From contig NC_083571.1 in assembly GCF_027579695.1 (NCBI RefSeq), positions 48,831,890 through 48,895,889 on the forward strand: a stretch of DNA of 64,000 nucleotides. Direction: 5' to 3'. This stretch comes from Neoarius graeffei (Eukaryota; Chordata; Actinopteri; Siluriformes; Ariidae). Positions 1-11,750 of this stretch are shown here, piece by piece; positions within the stretch are counted from its first letter, which is position 1, and the number at the start of each line of letters is the position of its first letter. The notes beneath the pieces were generated by a model, which ran no database searches, was not told the DNA's origin, and was given only the letters and a program-made list of their open reading frames with translations. A program made the position numbers and the translations under genes.

Positions 1-245
1 CTTTACTGGCTAACACTGGCCACTAGGTGGTGTGTATGGCTGGTAATTACTAACACTGGCCACTAGGTGGTGTGTATGACTGGTAATTACTAACACTGGC
101 CACTAGGCGGTGTGTTTGACTGGTAATTACTTACACTGGCCACTAGGCGGTCTGTACGACTGGTAATTACTAACACTGACCACTAGGCATTGTGTATGAC
201 TGGTAATTACTAACACTGACCACTAGGCAGTGTTTATGACTGGTG
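1..245. repeat. 40-bp minisatellite, block 1
   Basis: Tandem copies of a 40-bp unit containing CACTGGCCACTAGG and ending in ACTGGTAATT. Copies differ mainly at single bases (GGTGG, GGCGG, GGCAG). The array runs off the left edge of the window and stops at the start of a repeat block that reappears after the block ending at 4736. Confidence 0.95.
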
Positions 246-1851
246 GTACACAGACAAACCACAAAAAATCGACTTGATGGGTTTATCTTTTTTTCTTAGG
301 TATGGTGCTCTGCTGGCACTCCACTATTATTGTGTGTGTGTGTCTGTTTGTCAGAGGGAGAGAGAGAGTGTGTGAAAGAGAGAGAGTGTGCTCATAGATG
401 TTGCGTGTGCATGTGAGTGCATACTTGTGAGAGAGTGTATGTGTGTATGCATAAATATGCATATGACTGTGTGTGTATGAGTGTGCACAGAATTGTATAT
501 GTTATATCATCAGACTCATGATATCCAATATTTTGTAAAGTTTCAGATCAATCCATCAATGAATTGAACATTTTTTGCCCATTTCCTGCTTGGCCAGATC
601 GTGGCACTGTGCTAGGCATCTGAATTACACATGTGAATATCATCACAATCATAATACACAATATTTTGTAAAGTGTCAGATCAATCAGTTAAGGCATTGT
701 CAATTTCTGGCACATTTCCTGCTTGGCCAGGTGGTGGCGCTATAACAGGCAGGCCCATTGGGCGTCAGGTTATCATAATAATCATAATATCTATTGAAGT
801 AAGAAGTGTCCGACCATACAGTCAATGCACTGTGGCTTACTGACACGTTTCCTGTTTATGTGGCAAGATATTAAAATCATAAGGCCATTTCAACATATTA
901 CAAGATATCAAAAATCCCTTCGCAATTTAATATCAGCGACATCTTGGTATCACATATAACAAATTTCACATGAATCTCATGAACCGTCGGAGCATGTTAA
1001 AATTCATCATGTGTCAAAAGACACATCAAAACCCTATTCTTTCCTTGGCCAGTTGGTGGCGCTATACCAGACAAGCCCATAATGGCTAAAGAGTATCAGA
1101 ATCAGAATCATATTCAAGATATCATGTTCAACATTCAGCAATATCTTGGCATATGTTAAATATTTCAACATATTACAACATATCAAAAATCCCTTAGCAA
1201 TTCAACTTCAGCAATATCTTGGCATCATGTTTGCCAAGTTTGACATGAATTTCATGAACCGTCTAGGAGGAGTACGTTAAAAATGACCATGTGTAATTTC
1301 ACTCCAAATGGCCTTATGACATCATCATTCCAAAGTTCTACCCATTCATTTCAATGGGAAATGGAAAAAGGGGCGCTATGAAGTCCCTGGGCCATGCCCG
1401 GGGCCAAAAGTCTGTGGCTGAGTAGGGATGACAATGACTGATGTATGTATCAAATTTCATGAGTTTTCGTGCATGGGAAATGCCTCAAATAAGGCCAAAT
1501 GCGGCAGAATAATAATAATAATAATAAAAGCTGCTAGCGGCCTTGACGGGCCCTCGCACGTGTGGTTCCGCAACCCAGGACATCCCGCCACCCAACAAAA
1601 CAGTCACGTCATATATTCATCAAATGTTCATCAGACAGGCCCATAACGGCTAAAGAGTATCAGAATCAGAATCAGAGTCATATTACAAGTTATCAAGTTC
1701 AACATTCAGCAATATCCTACAGATATCAAATTCAACATTCAGTAATATCTTGGCATATTATATGTTATAATATTTCAACATATTAGAATATATCAAAAAT
1801 CATTGTGCATTTTGTCTGCAACAAAATGCACAATGATAGAAGGTCACTATT

Positions 1852-1887
<36 letters not shown>

Positions 1888-2686
1888 CGGTTATTTGGTC
1901 CGCACCAGGCAGTAAAATTGTTACATTGTATCATACAGATTGCGTGTGGTCTGCGTTCACACATGCAAATGAACCAGTGCATCAGAATCAGAATCATATT
2001 ACAAGATATCAAGTTCAACATTCAGCAATATCTTGGCATCATGTTTGCCAAGTTTGACATGAATTTGATGAACCGTCTAGGAGTACGTTAAATATGACCA
2101 TGTGTAATTTCACTCCAAATGGCCTTATGACATCATCACTCCAAAGTTCTATCCATTCATTTCAATGGGAAATGGAAAAAGGGGCGCTATGAAGTCCCTG
2201 GGCCTTGCCTGGGGCCAAAATTCTGTGGCTGAATAGCGATGACAATGACTGATGTGTGTATCAAATTTCATGAGTTTTCGTGCATGGGAAATGCCGCAAA
2301 TAAGGCCAAACGCGGCAGAATAATAATAATAATAATAATAATTAAAGCCACAAGCAGCCTTGACGGGCCCTCGCACATGTGGTTCCGCAACCCAGGACAT
2401 TCCGCCACCCAACAAAACAGTCACATGTCATATATTCATCAAATGTTCAAAGGTGATGTGCATGTTGCAAATGCCATGACTGCTTGACAGATGAGAGATA
2501 GACAGACAAAGACTGTGTGTGTGTGTGTGTGTGTGTTTTTTTTCTGTGGTGTGAAAATGTACATTTATATATGTACAAAACTATACATGTGTCTCCTCCT
2601 TATCTCTATCTCACGCTGTAATCTTACTGTAAGTCATCTTAGCTTTCCTGAGTCTGCAGTGTGTGTGTGTACATGGAGAGTTTTCA
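246..2686. repeat. TAA-tailed teleost repeat block, unit 1
   Basis: Non-coding interspersed repeat sequence built from recurring modules: a TG/GA-rich low-complexity piece, modules centred on TTTCCTGCTTGGCCAG followed by a short GGTGGCGCTATA tract, and a module ending in (TAA)n followed by GGGCCCTCGCAC. The last module occurs twice here (about 1265-1640 and 2060-2440), so the block is internally duplicated. Short TG runs lie at about 1855-1886 and 2515-2536. Open frames in it are low complexity or antisense to each other; I see no gene. Confidence 0.8.
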
Positions 2687-3058
2687 TATCTCATCTCATC
2701 TCATCTCATTATCTCTAGCTGCTTTATCCTTCTACAGGGTTGCAGGCAAGCTGGAACCTATCCCAGCTGACTACGGGCGAAAGGCGGGGTACACCCTGGA
2801 CAAGTCGCCAGGTCATCACAGGGCTGACACATAGACACAGACAACCATTCACACTCACATTCACACCTACGGTCAATTTAGAGTCACCAGTTAACCTAAC
2901 CTGCATGTCTTTGGACTGTGGGGGAAACCGGAGCACCCGGAGGAAACCCACGTGGACACGGGGAGAACATGCAAACTCCACACAGAAAGGCCCTCGCCGG
3001 CCACGGGGCTCGAACCCGGACCTTCTTGCTGTGAGGCAGCAACGCTAACCACTACACC
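2687..3058 (-). repeat. tRNA-derived SINE, head-truncated
   Basis: Read on the minus strand this is the same SINE as at 7905-8257: tRNA-like head, a central part containing AAAGACATGCAGGTTAGG, and a tail rich in ATGAG. The last bases of the head (GGGCGGCACGGTG in intact copies) are missing and the sequence passes directly into minisatellite. Confidence 0.9.
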
Positions 3059-3518
3059 TAGGTGGTGTGTATGACTGGTAATTATTAACACTGACCACTA
3101 GGCGGTGTGTATGACTGGTAATTACTAACACTGACCACCAGGCAGTGTGTGTGAGACTGGTAATTACTAACACTGACCACTAGGTGGTGTGTATGACTGA
3201 TAATTACTAACACTGGCCACTAGGCAGTGTGTGTGAGACTGGTTATTACTAACACTGGCCACTAGGCGGTGTGTATGACTGGTAATTACTAACACTGACC
3301 ACTAGGCGGTGTGTGTGAGACTGGTAATTACAAGCACTGGCCACCAGGCGGTGTGTATGACTGGTAATTACTAACACTGACCATCAGGCGGTGTGTGTGA
3401 GACTGGTAATTACTAACACTGGCCACTAGGTGGTGTGTATGACTGGTAATTACTAACACTGGCCTCTAGGCAGTGTGTATGATTGGTAATTACTAGCACT
3501 GGCCACTAGGCGGTGTGT
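3059..3518. repeat. 40-bp minisatellite, block 2
   Basis: The same 40-bp unit as block 1, here mixed with slightly longer variants that read GTGTGTGAGACTGG in place of GTGTATGACTGG. Confidence 0.95.
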
Positions 3519-3890
3519 CTCATCTCATCTCATTATCTCTAGCCGCTTTATCCTTCTACAGGGTCGCAGGCAAGCTGGAGCCTATCCCAGCTGACTACGG
3601 GCGAAAGGCGGGGTACACCCTGGACAAGTCGCCAGGTCATCACAGGGCTGACACATAGACACAGACAACCATTCACACTCACACCTACGGTCAATTTAGA
3701 GTCACCAGTTAACCTAACCTGCATGTCTTTGGACTGTGGGGGAAACCGGAGCACCCGGAGGAAACCCACGCGGACATGGGGAGAACATGCAAACTCCACA
3801 CAGAAAGGCCCTCGCCGGCCCTGGGGCTCGAACCCAGGACCTTCTTGCTGTGAGGCAACAGCGCTAACCACTACACCACCGTGCCGCCCC
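3519..3890 (-). repeat. tRNA-derived SINE inside the minisatellite, copy A
   Basis: Full-length SINE on the minus strand with complete head and tail. It is bordered on both sides by minisatellite sequence TAGGCGGTGTGT, which looks like a target-site duplication. It is nearly identical to the copy 624 bp further right, including flanks. Confidence 0.92.
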
Positions 3891-4142
3891 TAGGCGGTGT
3901 GTATGACTGGTAATTACTAACACTGGCCTCTAGGCAGTGTGTATGACTGGTAATTACTAGCACTGGCCACTAGGCAGTGTGTATGACTGGTAATTACTAA
4001 CACTGGCCACTAGGCGGTGTGTATGACTGGTAATTACTAGCACTGGCCACTAGGCAGTGTGTATGACTGGTAATTACTAACACTGGCCACTAGGCGGTGT
4101 GTATGACTGGTAATTACTAGCACTGGCCACTAGGTGGTGTGT
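3891..4142. repeat. 40-bp minisatellite, block 3
   Basis: The 40-bp unit continues between two SINE copies. The first repeats after the SINE match those after the next SINE (4515 onward), showing that a larger unit was duplicated. Confidence 0.95.
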
Positions 4143-4514
4143 CTCATCTCATCTCATTATCTCTAGCCGCTTTATCCTTCTACAGGGTCGCAGGCAAGCT
4201 GGAGCCTATCCCAGCTGACTACGGGCGAAAGGCGGGGTACACCCTGGACAAGTCGCCAGGTCATCACAGGGCTGACACATAGACACAGACAACCATTCAC
4301 ACTCACACCTACGGTCAATTTAGAGTCACCAGTTAACCTAACCTGCATGTCTTTGGACTGTGGGGGAAACCAGAGCACCCGGAGGAAACCCATGCGGACA
4401 CGGGGAGAACATACAAACTCCGCACAGAAAGGCCCTCGCCGGCCACGGGGCTCGAACCCAGGACCTTCTTGCTGTGAGGCGACAGCGCTAACCACTACAC
4501 CACCGTGCCGCCCC
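4143..4514 (-). repeat. tRNA-derived SINE inside the minisatellite, copy B
   Basis: Full-length minus-strand SINE, same position within the 40-bp unit as copy A. Probably copied together with its flanks, not inserted independently. Confidence 0.92.
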
Positions 4515-4736
4515 TAGGCGGTGTGTATGACTGGTAATTACTAACACTGGCCTCTAGGCAGTGTGTATGACTGGTAATTACTAGCACTGGCCACTAGGCG
4601 GTGTGTATGACTGGTAATTACTAACACTGGCCACTAGGTGGTGTGTATGACTGGTAATTACTAGCACTGGCCACTAGGCGGTGTGTATGACTGGTAATTA
4701 CTAACACTGGCCACTAGGCGGTGTGTATGACTGGTG
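4515..4736. repeat. 40-bp minisatellite, block 4
   Basis: Last block of the 40-bp unit. It ends in ACTGGTGGTACAC, the same junction as at about 240-250, so the array end and the following block were duplicated as one piece. Confidence 0.95.
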
Positions 4737-5603
4737 GTACACGTACACGGACAAACCACAAAAAATTGACTCGATGGGTTTATCATTTTTTCTTAGGTAT
4801 GGTGCTCTGCTGGAGCTCCACTATTATTGTGTGCGCGCGTGTGTGTGTCTGTTTGTCAGAGGGAGAGAGAAAGTGTGTGTGTGAAAGAGAGTGTGCTCAT
4901 AGACATTGCGTGTGCATGTGAGTGCATACTTGTGAGAGAGTGTGTATGCATAAATATGCATATGACTGTGTGTATGAGTGTGCATAGAATTGTATATGTT
5001 ATATCATCAGACTCACGATATCCAATATTTTGTAAAGTTTTACAAATTTCACATGAATCTCATGAACCGTCTAGGAGGAGCATGTTAAAATTCATCATGT
5101 GTCAAAACACACATATTCAAAACCCTATTCTTTCCTTGGCCAGTTGGTGGCGCTATACCAGACAGGCCCATAATGGCTAAAGAGTATCAGAATCAGAATC
5201 ATATTACAAGATATCAAGTTCAACATTCAGCAATATCTTGGCATATTATATGTTATAGTATTTCAACATATTATAACATATCAAAAATCTCTTAGCAATT
5301 TAACTTCAGCAATATCTTGGAATCATGTCTGCCAAATTTGACATGAATTTGATGAACTGTCTAGGAGGAGTACGTTAAAAATGACTATGTGTAATTTCAT
5401 TCCAAATGGCCTTATGACATCATCATTCCAAAGTTCTACCCATTCATTTCAATGGAAAATGGAAAAAGGGGTGCTATGAAGTTCCTGGGCCATGCCCGGG
5501 GCCAACAGTCTGTGGCTGAGTAGCGAGGACAATGACTGATGTGTTTATCAAATTTCTTGAGTTTTTGTGCATGGGAAATGCCTCAAATAAGGCAGACAAA
5601 GGC

Positions 5604-5641
<38 letters not shown>

Positions 5642-6043
5642 CCTTCGAAAAACAATAGGGTCTCGCACCAAACGGTGCTCGACCCTATTGTTTTCCTTTG
5701 AAAACAATAGGGTCTTCACACCTTTCGGTGCTCGGGCCCTAATTAAAGCTGCTAGCGGCCTTGACAGGCCCTCGCACGTGTGGTTCCACAACCCAGGACA
5801 TTCTGCCATCCAACCAAACAGTCACATGTCATATATTCAGCAAATGTTCAAAGGTGATGTGCATGTTTTAAATGCTATGACTGCTTGACGGATGAGAGAT
5901 AGACAGATAAAGACAGTAAGTGTGTGTGTGTGTGTTTCTGTGGTGTAAAAATGTACATTTATATATGTACAAAACTATACATGTGTCTCCTCCTTATCTC
6001 TATCTCATGCTGTAATCTTAAGTCATCTTAGCTTTCCTGTGTC

Positions 6044-6095
<52 letters not shown>

Positions 6096-6480
6096 ATGCA
6101 GAGTTTTCATATGTCTGCAACAAAATGGACAATGATGGGAAGCCACTATTATGGTGTGTGTGTGTCTGTGTGTGTGTGTGCCTGTTTGTCAGAGGGAGAG
6201 AGAGAGACAGAGAGAGAGAAAGTGTGTGTGTGTGAAAGAGAGTGTGTTTATAGATGTTGCGTGTGCATGTGAGTGCATACTTCTGAGAGTGTTTGTGTAT
6301 GCATAAATATGCATATGACTGTGAGTATGTGTGTGCACAGAATTGTATGTCACCCATTCTCATGTGAGTATTCGTGTGTGTGTATATGATTGCAATTGTG
6401 TATGTGTATGAGTGTGTGCATGCTTGCATGTGTGTGTGTGCTACATGTATGAGTGTGTGTGAGTGTGCATGCATGTGAGT
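4737..6480. repeat. TAA-tailed teleost repeat block, unit 2
   Basis: Offset copy (about 4.5 kb) of the block at 246-2686, with an internal deletion near 5040 relative to unit 1. It holds a (TAA)n tract at 5607-5640, a snap-back palindrome at 5649-5697 and a long (TG)n run at 6049-6093. No gene is visible. Confidence 0.8.
5649..5697. other. Perfect-arm palindrome with nested inner stem
   Basis: The arms AAAACAATAGGGTC and GACCCTATTGTTTT are exact reverse complements. Inside them GCACC and GGTGC form a second short stem around AAAC. Related half-sites ending in GGTGCTCGGGCCCTAAT occur at about 5700-5745 and 7785-7890. Confidence 0.85.
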
Positions 6481-7741
6481 GTGTTGGTTGGTGGTGCTAT
6501 GTCAGGCATGTCATAGATCAATCCGTCAAAGCATTGATCGTTTTTGGCACATTTCCTGCTTGGCCACATGGTGATACTGTGCTAGGCCTGTGAATTAGAC
6601 ATGTCAATATCATCAGAATAACGATATCCTATATTTTGTAAAGTTTCAGATCAATCCATCAATGAATTGAACATTTTTTGCCCATTTTCTGCTTGGCCAG
6701 ATGGTGGCACTGTGCTAGGCATCTGAATTACACATGTGAATATCATCACAATCATAATACACAATATTTTGTAAAGTGTCAGATCAATCAGTTAAGGTAT
6801 TGCCAGTTTCTAGCACATTTCCTGCTTGGCCAGGTGGTGGCGTTATAACAGGCAGGCCCATTGGGCGTCAGGTTATCATAATAATCATAATATCTATTGA
6901 AGTAAGAAGTGTCCGACCATACAGTCAATGCACTGTGGCTTTCTGACACGTTTCTTGTTTATGTGGCAAGATATTAAAATCATAAGGCCATTCAACATAT
7001 TACAAGATATCAAAAATCCCTTCGCAATTTAATATCAGCAACATCTTGGCATCACATATAACAGATTCACATGAATCTCATGAACCGTCGAGGAGGAGCA
7101 TGTTAAAATTCATCATGTGTCAAAAGACACATATTCAAAACCCTATTCTTTCCTTGGCCAGTTGGTGGCGTTATACCAGACAGGCATATTGGGCATCTAG
7201 ATGTCAGAATAATCACATTCCTGAATAACCTGAACAGTTTCAGCCAAATCATTATGACTTCATGACACATTTCCTGTTTATGTGGCGAGTATTAAAATTC
7301 ATAATATTGCCATTTCAACATATTACAACATATCAAAAATCCCTTCACAATTCAACATCAGCAATATCTTGGCATCGTGTGTGCCAAGTTTGACATGAAT
7401 CTGATGAACCATCTAGGAGGAGTACGTTAAAAATGACCATGTGTCCAAACGCATATAAGCCCAATTACCTCACTTCCTGTTGGGCGTGGCCAATGCACTG
7501 TATATACAAAAGTTGTTCGTCTTGGGACAAACTACATACGTACTGAATTTGGTATGCGTAGCTGAAACTATATGCCAATCCAAGGACTCCAGGACATTAA
7601 GGGGCGCTATGAAGTCCCTGGGCCACGCCCGGGGCCAAACGTCTGTGGCTGAGAAGTGGTCACAATGACTGATGTGTGTATCAAATTTCATGAGTTTTCG
7701 TGCATGGGAAAAACCTCAAAAAAAGCCAAGTGCGACAGAAA

Positions 7742-7780
<39 letters not shown>

Positions 7781-7904
7781 CCTTCGAAAAACAATAGGGT
7801 CTTCATACCGTTCGGTGCTCGGGCCCTAATAATAATCCTTCGAAAACAATAGGGTCTTCGCACCGAACGGTGCTCGGGCCATAATAATAATAATAATAAT
7901 AATA
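6481..7904. repeat. TAA-tailed teleost repeat block, unit 3
   Basis: Another copy of the modular repeat. About 6620-7150 matches 520-1050 of unit 1. The block ends in (TAA)n at 7743-7782, two GGTGCTCGGGCC half-sites and another (TAA)n tract. No gene is visible. Confidence 0.8.
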
Positions 7905-8257
7905 GGGCGGCACGGTGGTGTAGTGGTTAGCACTGTCGCCTCACAGCAAGAAGGTCCGGGTTCAAGCCCTGTGGCCAGCGAGGGCCTTTCTGTGTGGAGT
8001 TTGCATGTTCTCCCCGTGTCCGCATGGGTTTCCTCCGGGTGCTCCGTTTTCCCCCAAAGACATGCAGGTTAGGTTAACTGGTGACTCTAAATTGACCGTA
8101 GGTGTGAATGTGAGTGTGAATGGTTCTCTGTGTCTATGTGTCAGCCCTGTGATGACCTGGTGACTTGTCCAGGGTGTACCCCGCCTTTCGCGTGTAGCTC
8201 CAGCTTGCCTGCCACCCTGTAGAACAGGATAAAGCGGCTAGAGATAATGAGATGAGA
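7905..8257 (+). repeat. tRNA-derived SINE, forward copy
   Basis: The clearest view of the family. It begins GGGCGGCACGGTGG, then a pol III A-box-like TGGTGTAGTGGTTAGCAC, and about 35 bp later a B-box-like GGTTCAAGCCC. A conserved central part follows, and it ends GATAATGAGATGAGA. Head and internal promoter point to a tRNA ancestor. It sits between a TAA tract and an AT-rich hAT-like fragment. Confidence 0.93.
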
Positions 8258-8998
8258 CCATACTATCAAAATATACTCCACAAAGAAATTCAGTTGAATG
8301 CAAAATTTTAGTCCTACCAAAATACACTCACTAGTAATCTTTTACCTTTATACCTAAAACTCTATCAAAATCGATCACGTTCCAGATAATTCACTTGTAA
8401 ACTTTTTCACTTAAAACTTTCAAACATAAATTCAAAATAGCACTAAGACACTACCACACTATTCAAATACACTCATCAAACAAATTCGATAGTTACAGCC
8501 ACCCGACCCAGCGTTAAAAATTTTCCAACTGAAATAAATTCACGAGACCCGGATGTAAACATGCAGACTTCTAAACTTTAACCGGTGCGGTCAGTGAATC
8601 ACTTACCTTACAAAATACATTGGTCTGGCTGGTCAAATATTTCCTTATCCATGGAAATTCATTCTCCCATGCAACCTGGTATTTGCATTCATATTTTTGC
8701 CGTTTGGTATTTGGTTTAGTGGCTATGATGAATGACTGCTTGTAAAAAATGTCGGACAGCCTGGGTGCATCCTACATTACGGAAGTGACTGTAGTTCTGT
8801 TCGTTGATTGGTTAAAAATCAGTTGACGTCAGCAGTGTTTTTCATACGATTCTGACTGGACATAATCGGGAGTATTTTTAACTTGGCAGTAGGGATTTCC
8901 CAAAACCGGGAGATTATCCAGTTTTTAACAAATATGATCGGGAGACGGAGACTAAAATCGGGAGCCTCCCGCCAAAATCGGGAGGGTTGGCAAGTATG
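8258..8998 (-). mobile_element. hAT-like DNA transposon fragment
   Basis: The right edge is GGTTGGCAAGTATG, on the minus strand a CATACTTGCCAACC terminus known from teleost DNA repeats. Further in, on the minus strand around 8590-8700, a short frame reads like the N-terminal BED-like region of hAT transposases (YQVAWENEFPWIRKYL). The rest is AT-rich and non-coding. Only one end is seen, so the element is truncated. The superfamily call is inference. Confidence 0.5.
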
Positions 8999-9310
8999 AT
9001 TGGGTTTCATGGTTTTTGCTCAAGCTATTTTTCTAGTTCATGGTTTTTGCACTAAGGGTTTTTTCTTGTTTATGGTTTTTTGCTCTAGCATTTTTGTCCT
9101 TGCCTGTCTCGTGTTTTTGTCAAGTTTTTGTCTCTTTTTACCTGGACTATTTTTGCCATTTGTGTTTTTGTCCTGTTTGCTCACCTTTTTTCCACACCCT
9201 TTCTTTCCCCTGGATTAAATCACCTTATTTATTGGATTACTGTCTGTGTGCGTTTTTCTGCTCCTGGATCCAAACTTCACCTCCACCACCCATAACAAAG
9301 ACTTTAAATA
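8999..9310 (+). repeat. Possible solo-LTR remnant
   Basis: A T-rich stretch of repeated GTTTTTG/TTTTTGC words that passes into CCTGGATTAAATCACC, a composition I associate with Ty3/gypsy LTRs in fishes. No paired LTR or target duplication is visible. The apparent frames of 70-90 residues are Phe/Leu/Cys-rich by composition and are not genes. Confidence 0.35.
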
Positions 9311-9339
9311 TATGAACCAATTTTATCCCTAGTAAATGT

Positions 9340-10912
9340 ATTCATCCCTGATGCACAAGCCTGAAGTGACCGTGGCAAGGAAAAACTCCCTCAGATAACG
9401 CAAGGAAAAACCTTGAGAGGAACCAGACTCAAAAGGGAACCCATCCTCATTTGGGTGATAACAGACAGCATGATTATAAATAACTTGCTTCTAAAACTGT
9501 GTCCTATATAGTCAAAAAGTAAAATTGTATGACCAGGAAATTCATTATAGTTTTAGCATGAAGTCTATTTTGTTGAAGCAATCAACTGTCCATTGATGGA
9601 GACTTGAGGGTAAAACTGTTCATGACAACCGTAGTCCTAAAGTTAGCAAGTCAACTGTAGTCCTCAGACATGAATGTATTACTGTAAAGGCCTCTGCATG
9701 CTCTTGCGACAAGGCTTTCGCAGATAGCTTTTCGCAGACAGTTGTAATTTATCGCTGAGCGGGGATTAATAGGCGTGCGCGATGTTATTCACCGCTACAG
9801 CCGCAAGGGGGCGCAAAGTCGCGAAATCGCTAGGAGTAGTTGGTGGGTGTGGTTAGTGGAGTGTTTATCCTCCGGTTACTTATAATGACTAGAACTGGAG
9901 TCGTATAGATGTACGTACTTCCTCACTTCCTCGATCAACCGCTCTTCGTGCTGCTCCATCTTCGCTCGTGTTTTTAAAAATGGCGGTCGTGAAAACAAAT
10001 CAAACCGGGAAAGTAGGGAAGCGGAAGCGCATGTACAGCGGATGTAGAGTGGACCAATCAGAGCCCTCTTGTCTGCGACGCTGTCTGCGAGGCTTCTGCT
10101 GTGGTCACAATTTTTGGGAGGTGCGCGCAGAGCGTCTGCGAAGGTGGGGGGGCTACGCAGACGCTATCTGCGACACCGTCTGCGAGGACTGCGTTGTCAG
10201 CATAAATTGGCCTTAAGTGTTCAGAGGCATCTTCCAAGTGTGAATTTCGACTGTCCATATGGGTCCATCCTCCACAGGAGCGATGTGATGAGACTCCAGC
10301 CAGGCATAGGGCATCAGATGGATCAGGCAGGTCCGAAGCACAGGAGGGGCCAGCATCACTTGTATCTCAGGATTGACATGTAACTCGACAGAGAGAGAGA
10401 GAAATGCCTGTTGTCACCTAATGGTTAAGAACAGTATACATTGTGCGCTGAGTGCAAGCAGGGACTCCAGCAAGACTAACTATGACAGCATCACTAAAAG
10501 GGAGAGCCAGAAGGTAACACAGACATGAGGGAGCCCTGGGACATAAAGCAGCCAGCCACTACACTGTCAACAAACCTGAGTGAATGCATGAGAGGTGGGG
10601 GTGACAGCATCCATACATCCCAGTTTACCAAAACATTATGCCCAAGGACCCTCCAGATCTACTCTTTTACCTAATAAAAGCTATTAATAAAAGGCTCGAT
10701 GAAAGACATTTTCAGTCTTGACTTAAACACTGAGACTTTGTCCGAGTCATGAACACTACTTGGAAGGCTATTCCGTAACTGAACATTTGAACTGTAATCT
10801 ATGACTTCTGGATTAACTGGGGTACAAATATGAGGTGACACAGAGGCCAAATTCCCTTTGTCATCCATCAACATCGGAAAGATAAGAGAACACACAAACC
10901 AAATTAACGAGA
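9340..10912 (+). repeat. Teleost interspersed repeat family A, copy 1
   Basis: Contains AGGAACCAGACTCAAAAGGG, later GCAGGGACTCCAGCAA and GAACACTACTTGGAAGGCT. The same words occur in the same order in 31980-32800, so both stretches are copies of one interspersed family. It is interrupted by a 526-bp Harbinger-type MITE at 9688-10213. No intact protein is encoded; the parent element class is unknown to me. Confidence 0.8.
9688..10213. mobile_element. PIF/Harbinger-type MITE with TAA duplication
   Basis: Flanked on both sides by TAA (9685-9687 and 10214-10216). Termini are AGGCCTCTGCATGC on the left and, reading inward from the right, AGGCCAATTTATGC, an imperfect inverted repeat. The 3-bp TWA target duplication is typical of PIF/Harbinger. 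The interior is CpG-containing with repeated GTCTGCGA words and no transposase. Confidence 0.75.
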
Positions 10913-11750
10913 AATGTGTTGACTTTCATAAGTCAGGGAATGGTTATAAAAAAATAGCTACTTGCTTGAAACTACCCATTCTAGTGTCAGGGCAATAATA
11001 ATAATAAAAAAGGACACCAATTGGAACTGATTAGATTAGATTAGATTAGATTAGATTAGATTAGATTAGATTCAACTTTATTTTCATTGTGCAGAGTACA
11101 GGTACGGTACAAAGCCAATGAAATGCAGTTAGCATTTAACCAGAAGTGCAAAATAAAGTATTATTTACAGACAAGTGCCAGAAGTAAGCGTTATAGTATT
11201 GTGATGCTTTATGTTACAGTATATACAGTGATAGACAGTGGAGGGTTACAGTATACATTATAGAATATACAAATACAATGTTTGTAAATATTTAAATACA
11301 TATTTACAGGGTGGAAGTGAACAGGATTAGCGAGTATGTTAGGTTGTATATACAGTTAGCAGTATTTAATACATATGTACAGTTGTTGAAATGTACAATA
11401 AAGTGGCAGTCTGTGCAGCAGCAGTATGAACACGTATGTACAGTTGTTTATGTACAGTTGTTTAAAGGTACAGTAATACTATCGGATGATGTCTCACAGT
11501 CTGGACAACAATGTAATTGGTCCATTTCGTACAAGAAATTAAGAGTGCAAATGGCATGTTAAAGTACTGAACAGTTCGGAATAAGTGCAGTGACACTCAC
11601 ATTCGCCACAGTCTTGCTCATTGGGGATAGATTAGGGATAAAATTAGCTCATATTTTAAGTCATTCAAATTCTGTAAAGCTGCTTTGCGACAATGTTTAT
11701 TGTTAAAAGCGCTATACAAATAAACTTCTGGATGATAGCACTATTCTGGA
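10913..11750. repeat. GATTA-tract repeat plus inverted family A end
   Basis: A pentanucleotide (GATTA)n tract at 11031-11071 leads into AACTTTATTTTCATTGTGC, a common teleost LINE/SINE 3-prime end. At 11617-11740 the sequence is the reverse complement of the start of family A copy 2 (GTATAGCGCTTTTAACAATA at 31235). No gene. Confidence 0.65.

Noticed and set aside
1..4736. CRISPR-like array
   Set aside because: The 40-bp units follow one another without unique spacers and the whole context is vertebrate. It is a minisatellite.
6028..6474. 148-codon His/Thr/Ser-rich minus-strand frame
   Set aside because: It is a translation of TG/CA and GA low-complexity repeats. The same applies to Cys-Val frames at 1803-2057, 4721-5180 and 52884-53329.
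7905..8000. tRNA gene
   Set aside because: A- and B-box words are present, but no cloverleaf can be drawn and the head continues into the SINE body found in several copies.
9000..9315. Secreted or membrane protein from the Phe/Leu/Cys-rich frames
   Set aside because: Composition follows from T-rich repeated words, two frames overlap, and there is no domain or splice structure.
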